Shown: positions 53,622 through 63,570 of the stretch, piece after piece
How the letters are laid out: every line of letters begins with the position of its first letter
Numbering within the stretch: position 1 is the first letter of the stretch
Assembly (NCBI RefSeq): GCF_000828655.1
Contig: NZ_AP014509.1
Coordinates: 1,798,001 to 1,862,000 of the forward strand
Reading direction: 5' to 3'
DNA: 64,000 nucleotides
Origin: Thermotoga caldifontis AZM44c09
GTDB taxonomy: Bacteria; Thermotogota; Thermotogae; Thermotogales; DSM-5069
Notes under the pieces: generated by a model
What the model saw: the letters and a program-made list of their open reading frames with translations, nothing else
The model's database searches: none
Told to the model about the DNA's origin: nothing
Made by a program: the position numbers and the translations under genes

Positions 53622-54614
53622 GTGATGCGCGATTGGCGTGAGTGGTTGGTTAGGCAGATCTCACTGGCCGGGAACTTCGACAGACACATCCTCGATGCGT
53701 TCCTCCAGGTACCGAGAGAGATCTTCAGTGAGTTCAAATACGATCCCGATGTCGTTTACAGTGATAACGTGATCGTCACGGCGAAAGACAAAGACACTTA
53801 CACCACGTCGAGCCAGCCATCCCTCATGGCTCTGTTCATGAGTGCTGCCGGTTTGAAACCAGGTATGAAGGTTTTAGAGATCGGTTCGGGCACGGGGTAC
53901 AACGCGTGCGTCATGGCACACGTGGTTGGAGAAGAAGGTCTGGTGGTCGGCGTAGAGATCAATCGGAAGTTTTTCGAAAAAAGCCTCGAGGCAGCCGCGG
54001 CACTCTCCCTCAGAAACGTGGTCTTCGTGAACGCCGATGGATTTTTTGGATTCGAAAAGTTTGCACCTTACGATGTAGTGCTGGTCACGGTGGCTGTGGA
54101 AAGGATTTCACCGCACTGGATAGGACAGCTCAAAATCGATGGAAGGATCGTAGCACCCGTGCACATATACACGATCGATAGACAACCTGCGTTCGTGTTC
54201 GAAAAGACCAGCGAAGGTGTCGTCGCGAAACACCTTGTAGAAACCAGGTTCATAAAGGCCGGAGGATCGCTCGGAGATCTCAACGAGAGGAACCTCGAAA
54301 GACTCTCGAGAATTGAAAAGATGTTCGTAGAACCGAGCGACTTTCTGAGATTGCCTTCGAGCCAATACGAAACTCTCGGTGTATTCCACGTCGCGAGCTG
54401 GTCTCTGTGTGAAAGACTTGGCTGGGTCTACTTCGTCGAGGACAACGCCTTCGCACGGTGGAAGGGTGGCTGGGAAACGTACGGTGAAACGAAATTGCTC
54501 AAAGCTATCGTTGAAGAGTGGGCCAGAACTCGGTACACTTCAATGACCCTGCTGGTTTTTCACTACGATTACGACATGAATTTCAAAGGGCTGGAAAGGT
54601 GGGATGAAACGTGA
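53622..54614 (+). CDS. pcm: protein-L-isoaspartate O-methyltransferase with C-terminal extension
   Basis: 330 residues (GTG 53622 or the adjoining ATG). SAM motif I is VLEIGSGTGYNA (about 85-96), with TSSQPSLMA before it, typical of PIMT. The last ~110 residues form the extra domain known from the T. maritima enzyme. It methylates abnormal isoaspartyl residues so that they revert to aspartate, important at high temperature. Its TGA overlaps the GTG start of the alpha-2-macroglobulin gene. Confidence 0.92.
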   Translation: MMRDWREWLVRQISLAGNFDRHILDAFLQVPREIFSEFKYDPDVVYSDNVIVTAKDKDTYTTSSQPSLMALFMSAAGLKPGMKVLEIGSGTGYNACVMAHVVGEEGLVVGVEINRKFFEKSLEAAAALSLRNVVFVNADGFFGFEKFAPYDVVLVTVAVERISPHWIGQLKIDGRIVAPVHIYTIDRQPAFVFEKTSEGVVAKHLVETRFIKAGGSLGDLNERNLERLSRIEKMFVEPSDFLRLPSSQYETLGVFHVASWSLCERLGWVYFVEDNAFARWKGGWETYGETKLLKAIVEEWARTRYTSMTLLVFHYDYDMNFKGLERWDET

Positions 54615-57600
54615 GGAGAATTTCCGTTCTCTACTTTCTGATGGTGCTCACCCTGCTGTGCCTGGCTAATTATGGGTATTTCAGTCGCGCGGGATTGCTG
54701 AGGCTGGGAGAAGAGCTCACGTTCACCGTCTACGGTGAAGATCTTCAGGCTGTGACGCTCACGATACGGGAGGTAAAAAACGACGATGTCCTGCTTTCAA
54801 AGTTGCTCGGAGGGCAGATCGACGTTTCCCCGTGGCTTGGCAAGGTTGTCGTGAGGAGGACTTACAAACCTGCGAAAGATTGGGAAACCTTCTCGTTGAA
54901 AACGAACGCCCGGGGAACGTACTACGCGACCCTCACACGACGGGACGAACGCGGAAGGGAGGTCGTTCTCGATGAAACCTTTTTAGTTGTGACCGACATC
55001 GAAGCGGTTCAGTTCTGCGACGGGGAAAGAACCATCGTGTGCGTGATGAAACAGGATGGTGGCTTCGTCAACGGCGCGGAGGTACTTTTCTACAAAGGTT
55101 CGAAACTTGTGAGTAAAGCTCGAACAGATGCAAAAGGCATGGCGAGCTGTGAACTCGCCTGTGACTTTTTCTACGTGAGGAAGGATCAAAGTTCCATCTT
55201 CGGCGAGATATACTCACCGTTCAAAGAGGAGTACGCAGACGAAAAATTGTTCTTGCTGACGGACCGGCCGGTGTACAAACCGAAGGACACTGTGAAGTTT
55301 CGGGGCCAGCTGTTCAGCAAGAAAGGCAGTCTTTACCATGCACTCGGAGCATCTTCCGTGAAACTGATCGTGAAGGATCCCAAAGATAACGAAGTGTACG
55401 CGAAAGATCTGACCACGGATGAACTCGGTGGATTTTTTGACGAATTCAACCTCCCAGAGAGCGCGGCGGTGGGTGTTTATGAAATCGAAATCGTCCATGG
55501 AGACAGGACCTATTACAGTAGCTTCATGGTGGAAGAATACAGAAAACCTGAATACAAGATCTCGATCGAAACTCCTGAAGGACCGGTTTTTGCAGATCAA
55601 ACGCTCCGGTTCACTATCTATGTCAATTATTTCAACGACCAGCCTGTCGCACATGCACAGGTGGCTTATTACGTGCACGCAAAACCGTTCTACGAAGATT
55701 CCTTCCTCGCGTACAGGGGGCTCGAACTGACCGACGAGAACGGAAAGATCACCGTTGAAGTTAAGATCGATGAAGGTTTCGACGGCTACTACACCATTGA
55801 GGTGATCGCGACCGACGAGAGTCAACGTCAGGTGGAGGAAAGAAAGTCTGTGAGGGTATGGCCGGCCGACGTGAACATCCAGCTGGAAGAAGAGTACATC
55901 TGGACGAGTCCGGGGCAGAGACTGAAGATAGCCCTTTCTGTAACGAACGTGGCCGGTGAACCACTCGATGGAACACTCACCGTGGAGGTGGATGGTGCTG
56001 TTCAGGAGATCCAGGTCACGAACGGAAAGGCAGAATTCACCTTCGTTCCAGAAAAACCAAAGACTTACAACGTTGAATTATCCTTCGGAAAGGCCAAGAA
56101 ACGTTTGATCATTCACGCCTTCGGTGATGGTTACAAGCCGAGCGAATTGATGTTGATCTGCGATCAGAAGAAACTACAGCCCGGTCAGACGTTTCAACTC
56201 CAGCTCGTTTCGTCCCACAGGTTCACCGGCTTGGTTGCCGTGCTCGCCGAGAGGATCTATCAAATCGTACCCGTGGACGCCTTCGAACAGGCCTCGATCC
56301 TGTTGAAAGCGCCTGAAGATGTTTTCGAAAAGAATCTGTTCATCGTCTTCCTCGGGATCGAGAACGGAAGACGCGTCGAGAAGGAATTGAAAATCCCTGT
56401 TGAACGTGCTCTGAACGTTTCCAGCTTGAAGATAAGCTTCGACAAGGCGAAGTACGAGCCTGGTGAATTCGCAACGGTGAAGATAGAGGCCGATGCGGCC
56501 AGCGTTTGTCTCATGCTCGTGGATGAAGCCATATACGCCATGATCGGGCAGGAGCCACCCAGTCTGGAAGAGTTCCTCTACCCTGAGAACGACTATCCAG
56601 CCGTGACGTACGATTTCGCCCACACCTGGAGACTCTACTCTTTGACGGATCGGGTTTATGCAGAACTGCTGAGCAAAGAAGTTTCTTTCGAAGACTTCAA
56701 GAAGAGTGCGGTGACGGAAAAGATAAACGTGAGAGAGTACTTCCCGGACACGGCGCTGTGGATCCCTTCCTTGCGGCTCGAACGAGGTGTAGCAACACTG
56801 CGTTTCAAAGTCCCGGACAGCATAACGACGTTCAGAGCAACAGCCTATGGCTTTTCAAAATCGATGTTTTCGCAGGGTTCTGGCGCCATGCTCGTGACCA
56901 AACCTTTCTACGTGAGACCGAACCTGCCCACTTTCTTCAGAGAAGGTGACGTCGTGCGTGTAGGTGCCACGATCTTCAACCGAACCGACGAAGCGTTGAA
57001 GGTGAACTACTGGGTGGAATTTCCCAACGCGCTGCGAGCCATGCAGGATGTCTCAGGTGAAACCGTCGTTCAACCGAACTCTTCTTTCACGCAATCGTAC
57101 TTCGTTGAAGCGATCCAACCTTCGGATCCCTCAACGCTGACCTTCTACGCCGTTTCAAAGCAAACCGATGCCATAGCGTTGAACGTGCCGGTCAGACCGT
57201 TCGCGTTCGAGAGAGAATATTACTCTCTCGAGGTCATCGACGCCAAAAAGAACGTGACGTTGCCGGATGCGGAATACGTTCAGGCGAAACTGAGGGTCCT
57301 TAAGAGCGTGGTGCCGGTCCTCGCTAAGAGCATAGAAGGGTTGATCCATTATCCTTACGGGTGCACGGAACAAACTATGAGCAGTTTCTTGCCAGCGATC
57401 GTCGCATCGAAGATGGGATTGAAGATAGAAAACCTCGATGAGATCGTTCAGAAGGGTCTGTTCAGACTGTACGACCATCAGCACTCCGACGGAGGCTGGG
57501 GCTGGTGGAAGACCGACGAGAGTCATCCACTGATGAGTGCTTACGTGATGGAGGGGCTCTATTACGCGCGCGAAGCAGGTTATCACGTGCCAGATTCGGT

Positions 57601-59221
57601 CGTTCGCAGAGGGATGGAGTATCTTTCGAACAACCTGACCGGTTACGGTGCTTACGTGCTCTCTCTGCACGGTGTGAACGCTGTGGATTTCCAGCCCAAG
57701 AACGCTATCGATCTCATCTTCGGCAGCATGCTGTCTGCTGAATATCTGCGGAGAGCTCTCGGGTTCGTTGAAGAGAATGAAAGGTTCGCGCGTGTGAGAG
57801 TTGATTTCGATGATCATTTCATCAGCGAAATCCAGCTTTCCAGCGTCCTGCTCAGATCTCTAATGAAGTGGCAGAAAGATTCTCCACTCGTGTCGAAACT
57901 GATCAACTATCTTTTGAGCGAGAAGGATGGTTACTTCTGGTATTCGACAAAGGACACTTCTTACTCGGTATTGGCATTGCTCGAAGCGCTTCCAAGCTAC
58001 GACAGGCCGCTCGTGTGGATCAGGAACAACCAGAAGGAATTCTTCTTAGACACCGAAGGTGAAGTCTCACTGGAAAAAGGTTCTCTCGCGATCGAAGGTC
58101 AGGGACTCGTCGAGGTTCACGTGGTCTACCTTGAACGTCCAGTCGCTGCGGTTCGCGAAGGTCTACAGATCGAAAGACGATTCTACAAGCGATACGAGCT
58201 CTACCTGGAAAAGGACAAACAGTTGCTCGATGCCTTCGTTCCACTCGGTAGCGATCTGGTACCGATCGCCATCGAACGCGTGGAGCCGTCCGATAGAACC
58301 CTTCGCGTGTACGCCCACGAGTACGATGGAATCAAATCTTTCGAGCACAACGGTGTGAAATTCACGGTGATGGACGATCGTCTGGTGCTGTTCAACGTCA
58401 CCTACGAGTTCGAAAAGCTCCTGGCGGCATCGGGCTGGATCGTTGCAAAACTGAAGAACGACGCTGTGCTCGTGTGCGACACAAACTCTAAGAGAATCTC
58501 CATGGAACAGGGTGTAAGAGACGTAGCGTTGCTCGGTTCGAAGGTGCTGAAACTCAAGGGAAATGCACTTTTGATGAACGAAACGGTGTTGCTAAAGGTT
58601 CCAGACGATGTTGAAGAGCTGACCTGCACAGACAGAGAAATTCTGCTGAAAGCGAAGGACAAAACGTACTGGTTGAAGGATGGAAATCTCGTCGAACTCT
58701 GCTTCACGGCGCAATTCGTCGAGGAATGGGACGGAGAAAGGCTCGTGGCGAGCGATATCAAGTTTTCCGGAAGCGAATCGGTCCTCGATGGAACGTTCAA
58801 AATCACGTTCAAGCATGAACCGGTCAAACTCCAAGCTGGAGACATCGTTAAGACCGTTCTCACAGTCAGTGAATGTGACGGACAGTATCTGATCGTCGAA
58901 GACTTCTTCCCATCGTGTGCACAGGTGTTATCCGAGTACACCGAGAGAACTCTGTATTCTTCTGGCAAATTCAGTTATGGCTGGTACAGGCCGTGGCGCT
59001 TCTGGTACTCGGCACGCGAACTCCACGAGGATCGAATCGTGTTCTTCGCCACACGGTGGTGGAACGACGCGTTCAGTTACGTCTGGAGGGTCACAGCCGA
59101 TGGGATATACCAGCTGTTGCCAGCGAGGGTTTATTCGATGTACAGAAAAGGTCTTTACGCTCATTCTGATCCTTGCGTGCTCCACGTTGGCCTGGACGGT
59201 GAGGATCTGGCGGGCGAATGA
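54611..59221 (+). CDS. alpha-2-macroglobulin family protein with thioester
   Basis: 1536 residues, GTG start overlapping the pcm stop. Residues 5-22 form a signal sequence or membrane anchor. It has macroglobulin MG repeats (YKPKDTVKFRGQLF near 220), a bait/ANA region, MLVDEAIYAM (about 640), and the thioester motif GCTEQ (Cys918, Gln921) with the following alpha-alpha toroid (GGWGWW). These proteins trap attacking proteases at the cell surface by covalent coupling. No PBP1c gene is adjacent; the partners are an HExxH protein and a DUF1175 protein, as beside the yfaS-type A2M in enterobacteria. The C-terminus overlaps the next gene by 122 bases. Confidence 0.92.
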   Translation: MRRISVLYFLMVLTLLCLANYGYFSRAGLLRLGEELTFTVYGEDLQAVTLTIREVKNDDVLLSKLLGGQIDVSPWLGKVVVRRTYKPAKDWETFSLKTNARGTYYATLTRRDERGREVVLDETFLVVTDIEAVQFCDGERTIVCVMKQDGGFVNGAEVLFYKGSKLVSKARTDAKGMASCELACDFFYVRKDQSSIFGEIYSPFKEEYADEKLFLLTDRPVYKPKDTVKFRGQLFSKKGSLYHALGASSVKLIVKDPKDNEVYAKDLTTDELGGFFDEFNLPESAAVGVYEIEIVHGDRTYYSSFMVEEYRKPEYKISIETPEGPVFADQTLRFTIYVNYFNDQPVAHAQVAYYVHAKPFYEDSFLAYRGLELTDENGKITVEVKIDEGFDGYYTIEVIATDESQRQVEERKSVRVWPADVNIQLEEEYIWTSPGQRLKIALSVTNVAGEPLDGTLTVEVDGAVQEIQVTNGKAEFTFVPEKPKTYNVELSFGKAKKRLIIHAFGDGYKPSELMLICDQKKLQPGQTFQLQLVSSHRFTGLVAVLAERIYQIVPVDAFEQASILLKAPEDVFEKNLFIVFLGIENGRRVEKELKIPVERALNVSSLKISFDKAKYEPGEFATVKIEADAASVCLMLVDEAIYAMIGQEPPSLEEFLYPENDYPAVTYDFAHTWRLYSLTDRVYAELLSKEVSFEDFKKSAVTEKINVREYFPDTALWIPSLRLERGVATLRFKVPDSITTFRATAYGFSKSMFSQGSGAMLVTKPFYVRPNLPTFFREGDVVRVGATIFNRTDEALKVNYWVEFPNALRAMQDVSGETVVQPNSSFTQSYFVEAIQPSDPSTLTFYAVSKQTDAIALNVPVRPFAFEREYYSLEVIDAKKNVTLPDAEYVQAKLRVLKSVVPVLAKSIEGLIHYPYGCTEQTMSSFLPAIVASKMGLKIENLDEIVQKGLFRLYDHQHSDGGWGWWKTDESHPLMSAYVMEGLYYAREAGYHVPDSVVRRGMEYLSNNLTGYGAYVLSLHGVNAVDFQPKNAIDLIFGSMLSAEYLRRALGFVEENERFARVRVDFDDHFISEIQLSSVLLRSLMKWQKDSPLVSKLINYLLSEKDGYFWYSTKDTSYSVLALLEALPSYDRPLVWIRNNQKEFFLDTEGEVSLEKGSLAIEGQGLVEVHVVYLERPVAAVREGLQIERRFYKRYELYLEKDKQLLDAFVPLGSDLVPIAIERVEPSDRTLRVYAHEYDGIKSFEHNGVKFTVMDDRLVLFNVTYEFEKLLAASGWIVAKLKNDAVLVCDTNSKRISMEQGVRDVALLGSKVLKLKGNALLMNETVLLKVPDDVEELTCTDREILLKAKDKTYWLKDGNLVELCFTAQFVEEWDGERLVASDIKFSGSESVLDGTFKITFKHEPVKLQAGDIVKTVLTVSECDGQYLIVEDFFPSCAQVLSEYTERTLYSSGKFSYGWYRPWRFWYSARELHEDRIVFFATRWWNDAFSYVWRVTADGIYQLLPARVYSMYRKGLYAHSDPCVLHVGLDGEDLAGE

Positions 59222-59669
59222 TCTGATCGAGAGAGGTCTTTTGAACTCGAAACTGGCCGAGCTGAGGAGGATATGCGAAGTTTTAAAAGTCGAACCAAGC
59301 TTCGACGTTTTGATCGTGGAATGTGAAGCGCTGGAGGAATTTCACCGGATCACGAACCGTCTTTACAGCATCGGCGCGGTGTACTCGAAGGGCGTTATCG
59401 TCACTCAGCCCTTCACGGTGCTGAAGTCAAAGGGTGTGCTGGAAGAGGTCCTCGTGCACGAGCTTTTGCACCACGTAATCTCGATCAACTTCGACCTTCC
59501 TGGCTGGGTCCAGGAGGGTCTGATCCTCTATCTGACAGGTGCACAGGTAGAAAAACTTCCTTTCCATCACAGAGAATGTCTTTTGAGATTCATGAGAGAG
59601 GTAGACCATGAAGAGATTGATGATCTTCTTGCTCGCCACAGGCGCATTCCTTATTCTGAACCTCGCTGA
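59100..59669 (+). CDS. membrane-anchored HExxH (peptidase MA-like) protein
   Basis: 189 residues from ATG 59100 with GGAGGG nine bases upstream, 122 bases inside the end of the macroglobulin gene; a later start is possible, but the next in-frame TTG/GTG codons would remove the hydrophobic segment. One membrane segment ([15 protein letters not shown], 18-32; Cys27 could be lipidated). Zinc motif HELLHH (His120, Glu121, His124) and GWVQEGL (third ligand Glu139) as in gluzincins. A small extracytoplasmic metallopeptidase tied to the macroglobulin is a reasonable inference. It overlaps DUF1175 by 62 bases. Confidence 0.72.
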   Translation: MGYTSCCQRGFIRCTEKVFTLILILACSTLAWTVRIWRANDLIERGLLNSKLAELRRICEVLKVEPSFDVLIVECEALEEFHRITNRLYSIGAVYSKGVIVTQPFTVLKSKGVLEEVLVHELLHHVISINFDLPGWVQEGLILYLTGAQVEKLPFHHRECLLRFMREVDHEEIDDLLARHRRIPYSEPR

Positions 59670-60570
59670 ACGTCTTCTTTTTCACGTCGAGATAGAGTCT
59701 GGTGACTTTGTGGTCGACTCGGTTCAGGATCTCTTCATAAGAGCGACGCTCAGATTCGCACAGATCAAGAGTGACAAAACCGTTCAAAAGGTCGATGGAG
59801 GCATCCTGGTGAAAGATGTCAGACCAGGTGAACGGATCCGGCTCACGTTTGAGAGTAGAGGGCTCTTCAAAAAGAAATTGACCTACAGCGTTTTTGCCAG
59901 TCCGAGCTCTTTCGATACGGACCTGGACGGATACCCAGACTGTCTCGAGCTGGACAGACAGGACAGCCAACGGTTCAGAAACTGGTTCGTCTGGATAGCC
60001 GTGTCCGCACTCATGGACGATCCTGTGCTCTGGAACAAGAAAGAGAGAGATTGCGCCGGTTTCGTGCGTTACTGTGCGAGAGAAGCACTCAGGAAACACG
60101 ACGAGTGGTGGCTGAAAACGATCAAATACCGTGGTCCCATTTTCGGGGACGTACAGAAGTACAACTATCCAGATTTACCACTGGTCGGAGAGAAACTGTT
60201 CAGAATACAGAAAGGGAGCTTCAAAAGCAAGGAAGAATTCTCTCATTTCGCCACGGCAAGAATCCTGGTGGAATGCAGTATGAGGTTCGTCACAAAGGAT
60301 GTAAACGAAGCCGCAGCTGGCGATGTTCTGGTGTTCTTCCATCCAGAAGATTTTGAATTTCCTTATCACCTCATGATCTACGCCGGCGATCTGGGCCTGA
60401 TGAAGGACAAAACCTGGCTCATCTACCACACGGGACCCATCGGTGACAACCCTGGCGAGTTGAGACTCGTTCGCCTGCAGGAACTGTTGAACTACGATCC
60501 CACCTGGTGGCCCGTGAAGGACAATCCGAACTTCCTCGGTTTCTACAGGTTCAGGTTTCTGAACGATTGA
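59608..60570 (+). CDS. DUF1175 (YfaT-like) secreted NlpC/P60-resembling protein
   Basis: 320 residues with a signal sequence or anchor ([18 protein letters not shown]). A calcium-loop-like DTDLDGYPD (Asp103, 105, 107, 111) is followed by DCAGFVRYC (Cys149) and [11 protein letters not shown] (His254), an arrangement like the Cys-His hydrolases of the NlpC/P60 group. In enterobacteria yfaT lies beside the macroglobulin gene yfaS, so the pairing is conserved over long distances. Activity is not established. It is the last gene of the pcm-macroglobulin operon. Confidence 0.78.
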   Translation: MKRLMIFLLATGAFLILNLAERLLFHVEIESGDFVVDSVQDLFIRATLRFAQIKSDKTVQKVDGGILVKDVRPGERIRLTFESRGLFKKKLTYSVFASPSSFDTDLDGYPDCLELDRQDSQRFRNWFVWIAVSALMDDPVLWNKKERDCAGFVRYCAREALRKHDEWWLKTIKYRGPIFGDVQKYNYPDLPLVGEKLFRIQKGSFKSKEEFSHFATARILVECSMRFVTKDVNEAAAGDVLVFFHPEDFEFPYHLMIYAGDLGLMKDKTWLIYHTGPIGDNPGELRLVRLQELLNYDPTWWPVKDNPNFLGFYRFRFLND

Positions 60571-60890
60571 TCTTCACATCATCGTTACCTTCTGTGGGAC
60601 GAATCCTCCGTATATAACTTATGGGGAGCGCTCCTGTGAAGAAGACACCATCTCGATGGTGGAGAGCATCCATTGGCATAAGGTATGCGATCACGAAACT
60701 TGGAAACGTAGGACAAAAAGATCACAATCGATGAGTAAAAGTACCTTTCAGACGGTCGTGGATGATACACAGTACGAAAATCTCGCTCCCCTGAAAATCC
60801 TAACGAAAAAGCTGCGAGAACTTGCCGCGATCCCGTTCTGTGGACAGCCAAGCATCGAACGAGAAATGAATAAAAAGGAAAAAACACTCA
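60571..60890. other. 320-base region without a convincing gene
   Basis: No frame on either strand gives a start with a ribosome site and a sensible protein. It holds a 10-base palindrome GGAGCGCTCC (about 60627-60636), an inverted repeat CACCATC/GATGGTG (about 60647-60662), and ends at a terminator-like hairpin. It could be a 3' untranslated region, a gene remnant or a small RNA. Confidence 0.4.
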
Positions 60891-60891
60891 A

Positions 60892-60916
60892 GCCCCTCAG
60901 CGGGGCGTTTTCGTTT
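60892..60916 (+). terminator. terminator-like hairpin
   Basis: GCCCC (60892-60896) and GGGGC (60902-60906) with loop TCAGC, followed by GTTTTCGTTTT. It reads as a terminator on the plus strand, 320 bases after the DUF1175 stop; the minus side also shows a T run. Confidence 0.6.
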
Positions 60917-60940
60917 TAACTCGGCGAGCGTTCAGAAGAA

Positions 60941-60970
60941 CATAAAAAATGCCGGAGCGAAAGCTCCGGC
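60941..60970 (-). terminator. terminator of the 2-oxoacid oxidoreductase operon
   Basis: GCCGGAGC (60951-60958) and GCTCCGGC (60963-60970) close loop GAAA, followed on the minus strand by ATTTTTTATG. Ideal position, 18 bases after the gamma-subunit stop. Confidence 0.9.
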
Positions 60971-60987
60971 CAATGGGTGGGTCTATC

Positions 60988-61527
60988 TCATCCGCCTACG
61001 TGTCTGATACCAGCCTCTATGGCTTCAAGGTTGAGTTTCAAAAGAGAGGAACCTTTCTCACCGAGCTTGTACTGCAGTGCAGATACGATAGATTCAACTT
61101 TCACACACTTCGTCACCGCCACGATCGCGCCGAGCACGACCATGTTGGCAACCTTCAGGTTTCCAATCTTCTCGGCGATCTCGTTCGCAGGCACTTCGAT
61201 GACTTTGATATCGTTCCTGCTCGCTTTCCTATCGATCACAGAAGAATTCAGAAAGAGAAATCCACCTTTTTTGAGCCTTGGTTCGAACTTCAAGAGTGAA
61301 GGAATGTTCATCGCAACGACGACATCGGGTGTATCAACGATCGGAGAAGCGACAGGCTCATCGCTTATGACCACCGTGCAGTTTGCAGTTCCACCACGCA
61401 TTTCCGGACCATAGGATGGGAACCACGTCACGTTCTTGCCTTCGATCATCCCCGCCTGGGCCAGGATCTGGCCCATCAGCATCACACCCTGTCCGCCGAA
61501 ACCTGCCAGTACGAAACTCAGCGTCAT
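60988..61527 (-). CDS. 2-oxoacid:ferredoxin oxidoreductase, gamma subunit
   Basis: 179 residues. [18 protein letters not shown] at residues 9-26 and [18 protein letters not shown] are the signatures of the gamma domain of pyruvate/ketoisovalerate ferredoxin oxidoreductases. It overlaps the beta-subunit gene by four bases and ends the operon. Confidence 0.92.
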   Translation of the reverse strand: MTLSFVLAGFGGQGVMLMGQILAQAGMIEGKNVTWFPSYGPEMRGGTANCTVVISDEPVASPIVDTPDVVVAMNIPSLLKFEPRLKKGGFLFLNSSVIDRKASRNDIKVIEVPANEIAEKIGNLKVANMVVLGAIVAVTKCVKVESIVSALQYKLGEKGSSLLKLNLEAIEAGIRHVGG

Positions 61528-62285
61528 TTTTCTTCACCAACCTTGTCCACAAAAACTCCGAGCGGATATTCCTTCACCATCTGCTCGTCGATCCATCTTC
61601 CTGCCTTCAGCGGGTCCATGCCCCAGTTCGTGGGACAGGTCGAGAGTACCTCGACCAGACCAAAACCGATATCCTTCAACTGGGCAAGAAAGGCCTTCTT
61701 TATGTGGCGCTTCGTGGCCAGAACGTCCTTGGGTGTGTTCACCTTCGTGCGTGCAAGGTATGCGACTCCCCTCAACTCTTTCAGAACCTCACACACGTGT
61801 ATCGGGTAACCTTCACGTTCGGCGGTTCGACCGTACGGAGACGTCGTCGTCTTCATGCCGAGCAGTGTTGTCGGTGCCATCTGACCTCCCGTCATACCGT
61901 ATATGGCATTGTTGATGAATACAGTCGTGACCCTCTCACCGCGGTTGGCTGCATGGATCGTCTCGGCCGTGCCTATCGCCGCGAGATCGCCATCGCCCTG
62001 GTAGGTGAACACGACGAGGTCCGGTCTCGCCCTCTTCATACCTGTCGCCACGGCGAGGGCACGCCCATGTGGTGCCACCGTGCCGTCGAGCTCGAAGAAC
62101 TCGTAGGCGAACACCGAACAACCCACGGGTGCCACTATGATCGTTTTCTCCCTTATACCGAGCTCATCTATCACTTCCGCGATGAGTCTGTGGACTATGC
62201 CGTGATGACAGCCTGGACAATAGGAAAATTGTTTTTTACTGAGAGACTCTGGCATCTTGTAAACGGCTCTGTACTCCATCTTCAA
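61524..62285 (-). CDS. 2-oxoacid:ferredoxin oxidoreductase, beta subunit (TPP-binding)
   Basis: 253 residues. CPGCHHG (about 23-29), GCSVFA, and the thiamine diphosphate motif [14 protein letters not shown] (about 85-98) followed by [16 protein letters not shown]. It carries TPP and, with the alpha subunit, decarboxylates the 2-oxoacid to an acyl-CoA while reducing ferredoxin. Overlaps alpha and gamma genes by four bases each. Confidence 0.94.
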   Translation of the reverse strand: MKMEYRAVYKMPESLSKKQFSYCPGCHHGIVHRLIAEVIDELGIREKTIIVAPVGCSVFAYEFFELDGTVAPHGRALAVATGMKRARPDLVVFTYQGDGDLAAIGTAETIHAANRGERVTTVFINNAIYGMTGGQMAPTTLLGMKTTTSPYGRTAEREGYPIHVCEVLKELRGVAYLARTKVNTPKDVLATKRHIKKAFLAQLKDIGFGLVEVLSTCPTNWGMDPLKAGRWIDEQMVKEYPLGVFVDKVGEEK

Positions 62286-63334
62286 CGCCTCCCAACGAGC
62301 TTCATCAAATGCTCGAAGATCTCTCCGGGTGTCGGGACCACACCCGCCATGCGACCGTAGAACTCGATCCGGGTCAACCTCAAAGCCGCGAGCTTCACGT
62401 CTTCAAGCATTTGACCGGAACTCATTTCAACTGTGAGGATCAAAGAGACGCGTTTCGCGAGTTCTTCGAGTGGTTTATAAGGATAAGGATAGAGCGTGAT
62501 GGGTCTGAAAAGACCAACTTTCAATCCCTCTTCCCGTGCCATCCTCACGACACTCTTGCAAATCCTTCCAACGGTACCGTAAGCGGCCAGCAATATCTCC
62601 GCATCCTCGGTGTGAAACTCTTCCCACCTGATCTCTTCCTGTTCCATCTTCCTGTACTTCTCCTGAAGCTGCAGGTTCATCTGCTCGAGTCCGTACGGGT
62701 CTATGTTGAACGACGTCACCTTCCTGGGAGGCCTGTCCTTCGCACCGGTGAGTGCCCAGCCACTGTTGTCGTAGCTGACCTGCTTCTCTTCCAGTTCGAC
62801 AGGCTCCATCATCTGACCCAAAAGTCCGTCCGCAAGTATGAGCGCAGGGTTTCTGTATTTATCCGCAAGCTCGAACGCAAGCTGAGTCAGAGTCACCGCT
62901 TCCTGAACGGTGGAGGGTGCAAGAACGATCAGTCTGTAATCTCCATGGCCGCCGCCTTTCGTCGCCTGAAAGTAGTCTCCCTGGGAAGGTTGAATGTCTC
63001 CAAGCCCCGGACCACCACGAACCACGTTGACGAACACCGCGGGAAGCTGTGCACACGCTATGTATGAGATTCCTTCCTGCATGAGGCTGAAACCGGGAGA
63101 AGAGGTCGATGTCATCGCGCGTTTTCCAACACTCGCAGCACCGTAGATCATGTTGACTGCAGCCACTTCGCTTTCTGCCTGCAGAAAACAACCTCCAACC
63201 TCTGGTAAACGCCTCGCCATGTACTCCGTCAATTCGTTCTGTGGAGTGATTGGATAGCCAAAGAAGTTCCTGCAACCTGCCATGATGGCGGCTTCACCTA
63301 TGGCTTCCACACCCTTCATCATTATCTTCTTCAC
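62282..63334 (-). CDS. 2-oxoacid:ferredoxin oxidoreductase, alpha subunit
   Basis: 350 residues. [32 protein letters not shown] and [16 protein letters not shown] with [12 protein letters not shown] are typical of the VOR/KOR alpha subunit (VorB/KorA type). Branched-chain 2-oxoacids or 2-oxoglutarate are the likely substrates; sequence alone does not decide. It overlaps the ferredoxin subunit gene before it and the beta gene after it. Confidence 0.92.
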   Translation of the reverse strand: MKKIMMKGVEAIGEAAIMAGCRNFFGYPITPQNELTEYMARRLPEVGGCFLQAESEVAAVNMIYGAASVGKRAMTSTSSPGFSLMQEGISYIACAQLPAVFVNVVRGGPGLGDIQPSQGDYFQATKGGGHGDYRLIVLAPSTVQEAVTLTQLAFELADKYRNPALILADGLLGQMMEPVELEEKQVSYDNSGWALTGAKDRPPRKVTSFNIDPYGLEQMNLQLQEKYRKMEQEEIRWEEFHTEDAEILLAAYGTVGRICKSVVRMAREEGLKVGLFRPITLYPYPYKPLEELAKRVSLILTVEMSSGQMLEDVKLAALRLTRIEFYGRMAGVVPTPGEIFEHLMKLVGRR

Positions 63335-63570
63335 TGCACCTCACCTCTTGCAGGAACCAACCTGTAGACCGTGATGCACACATCCGGGCACATCATGTAG
63401 CAGAAACCACAACCGGTGCACTTACCCTCTGGATCGTGTTGCTCTGCAGGATGGTAACCCTTGCTGTTGAAGCGTTCAGAAAAGCGAATGATTTTCTGTG
63501 GGCAGGCGTTGATGCACAATCCGCACCCTTTGCACCTCTCTGCGTCTATTTCGATGTAGGCTTTCTTCAA
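63331..63570 (-). CDS. 2-oxoacid:ferredoxin oxidoreductase, delta (ferredoxin) subunit
   Basis: 79 residues with two [4Fe-4S] motifs, CKGCGLCINACP (about 13-24) and CTGCGFCYMMCP (about 51-62). It passes electrons from the TPP site to soluble ferredoxin. The D-A-B-C order is that of four-subunit KOR/VOR enzymes. It overlaps the upstream NTPase-like gene by four bases. Confidence 0.93.
   Translation of the reverse strand: MKKAYIEIDAERCKGCGLCINACPQKIIRFSERFNSKGYHPAEQHDPEGKCTGCGFCYMMCPDVCITVYRLVPARGEVQ

Noticed and set aside
60656-60919. 87-residue plus-strand frame in the orphan region
   Set aside because: No ribosome site or recognisable pattern, and it runs through the terminator hairpin.
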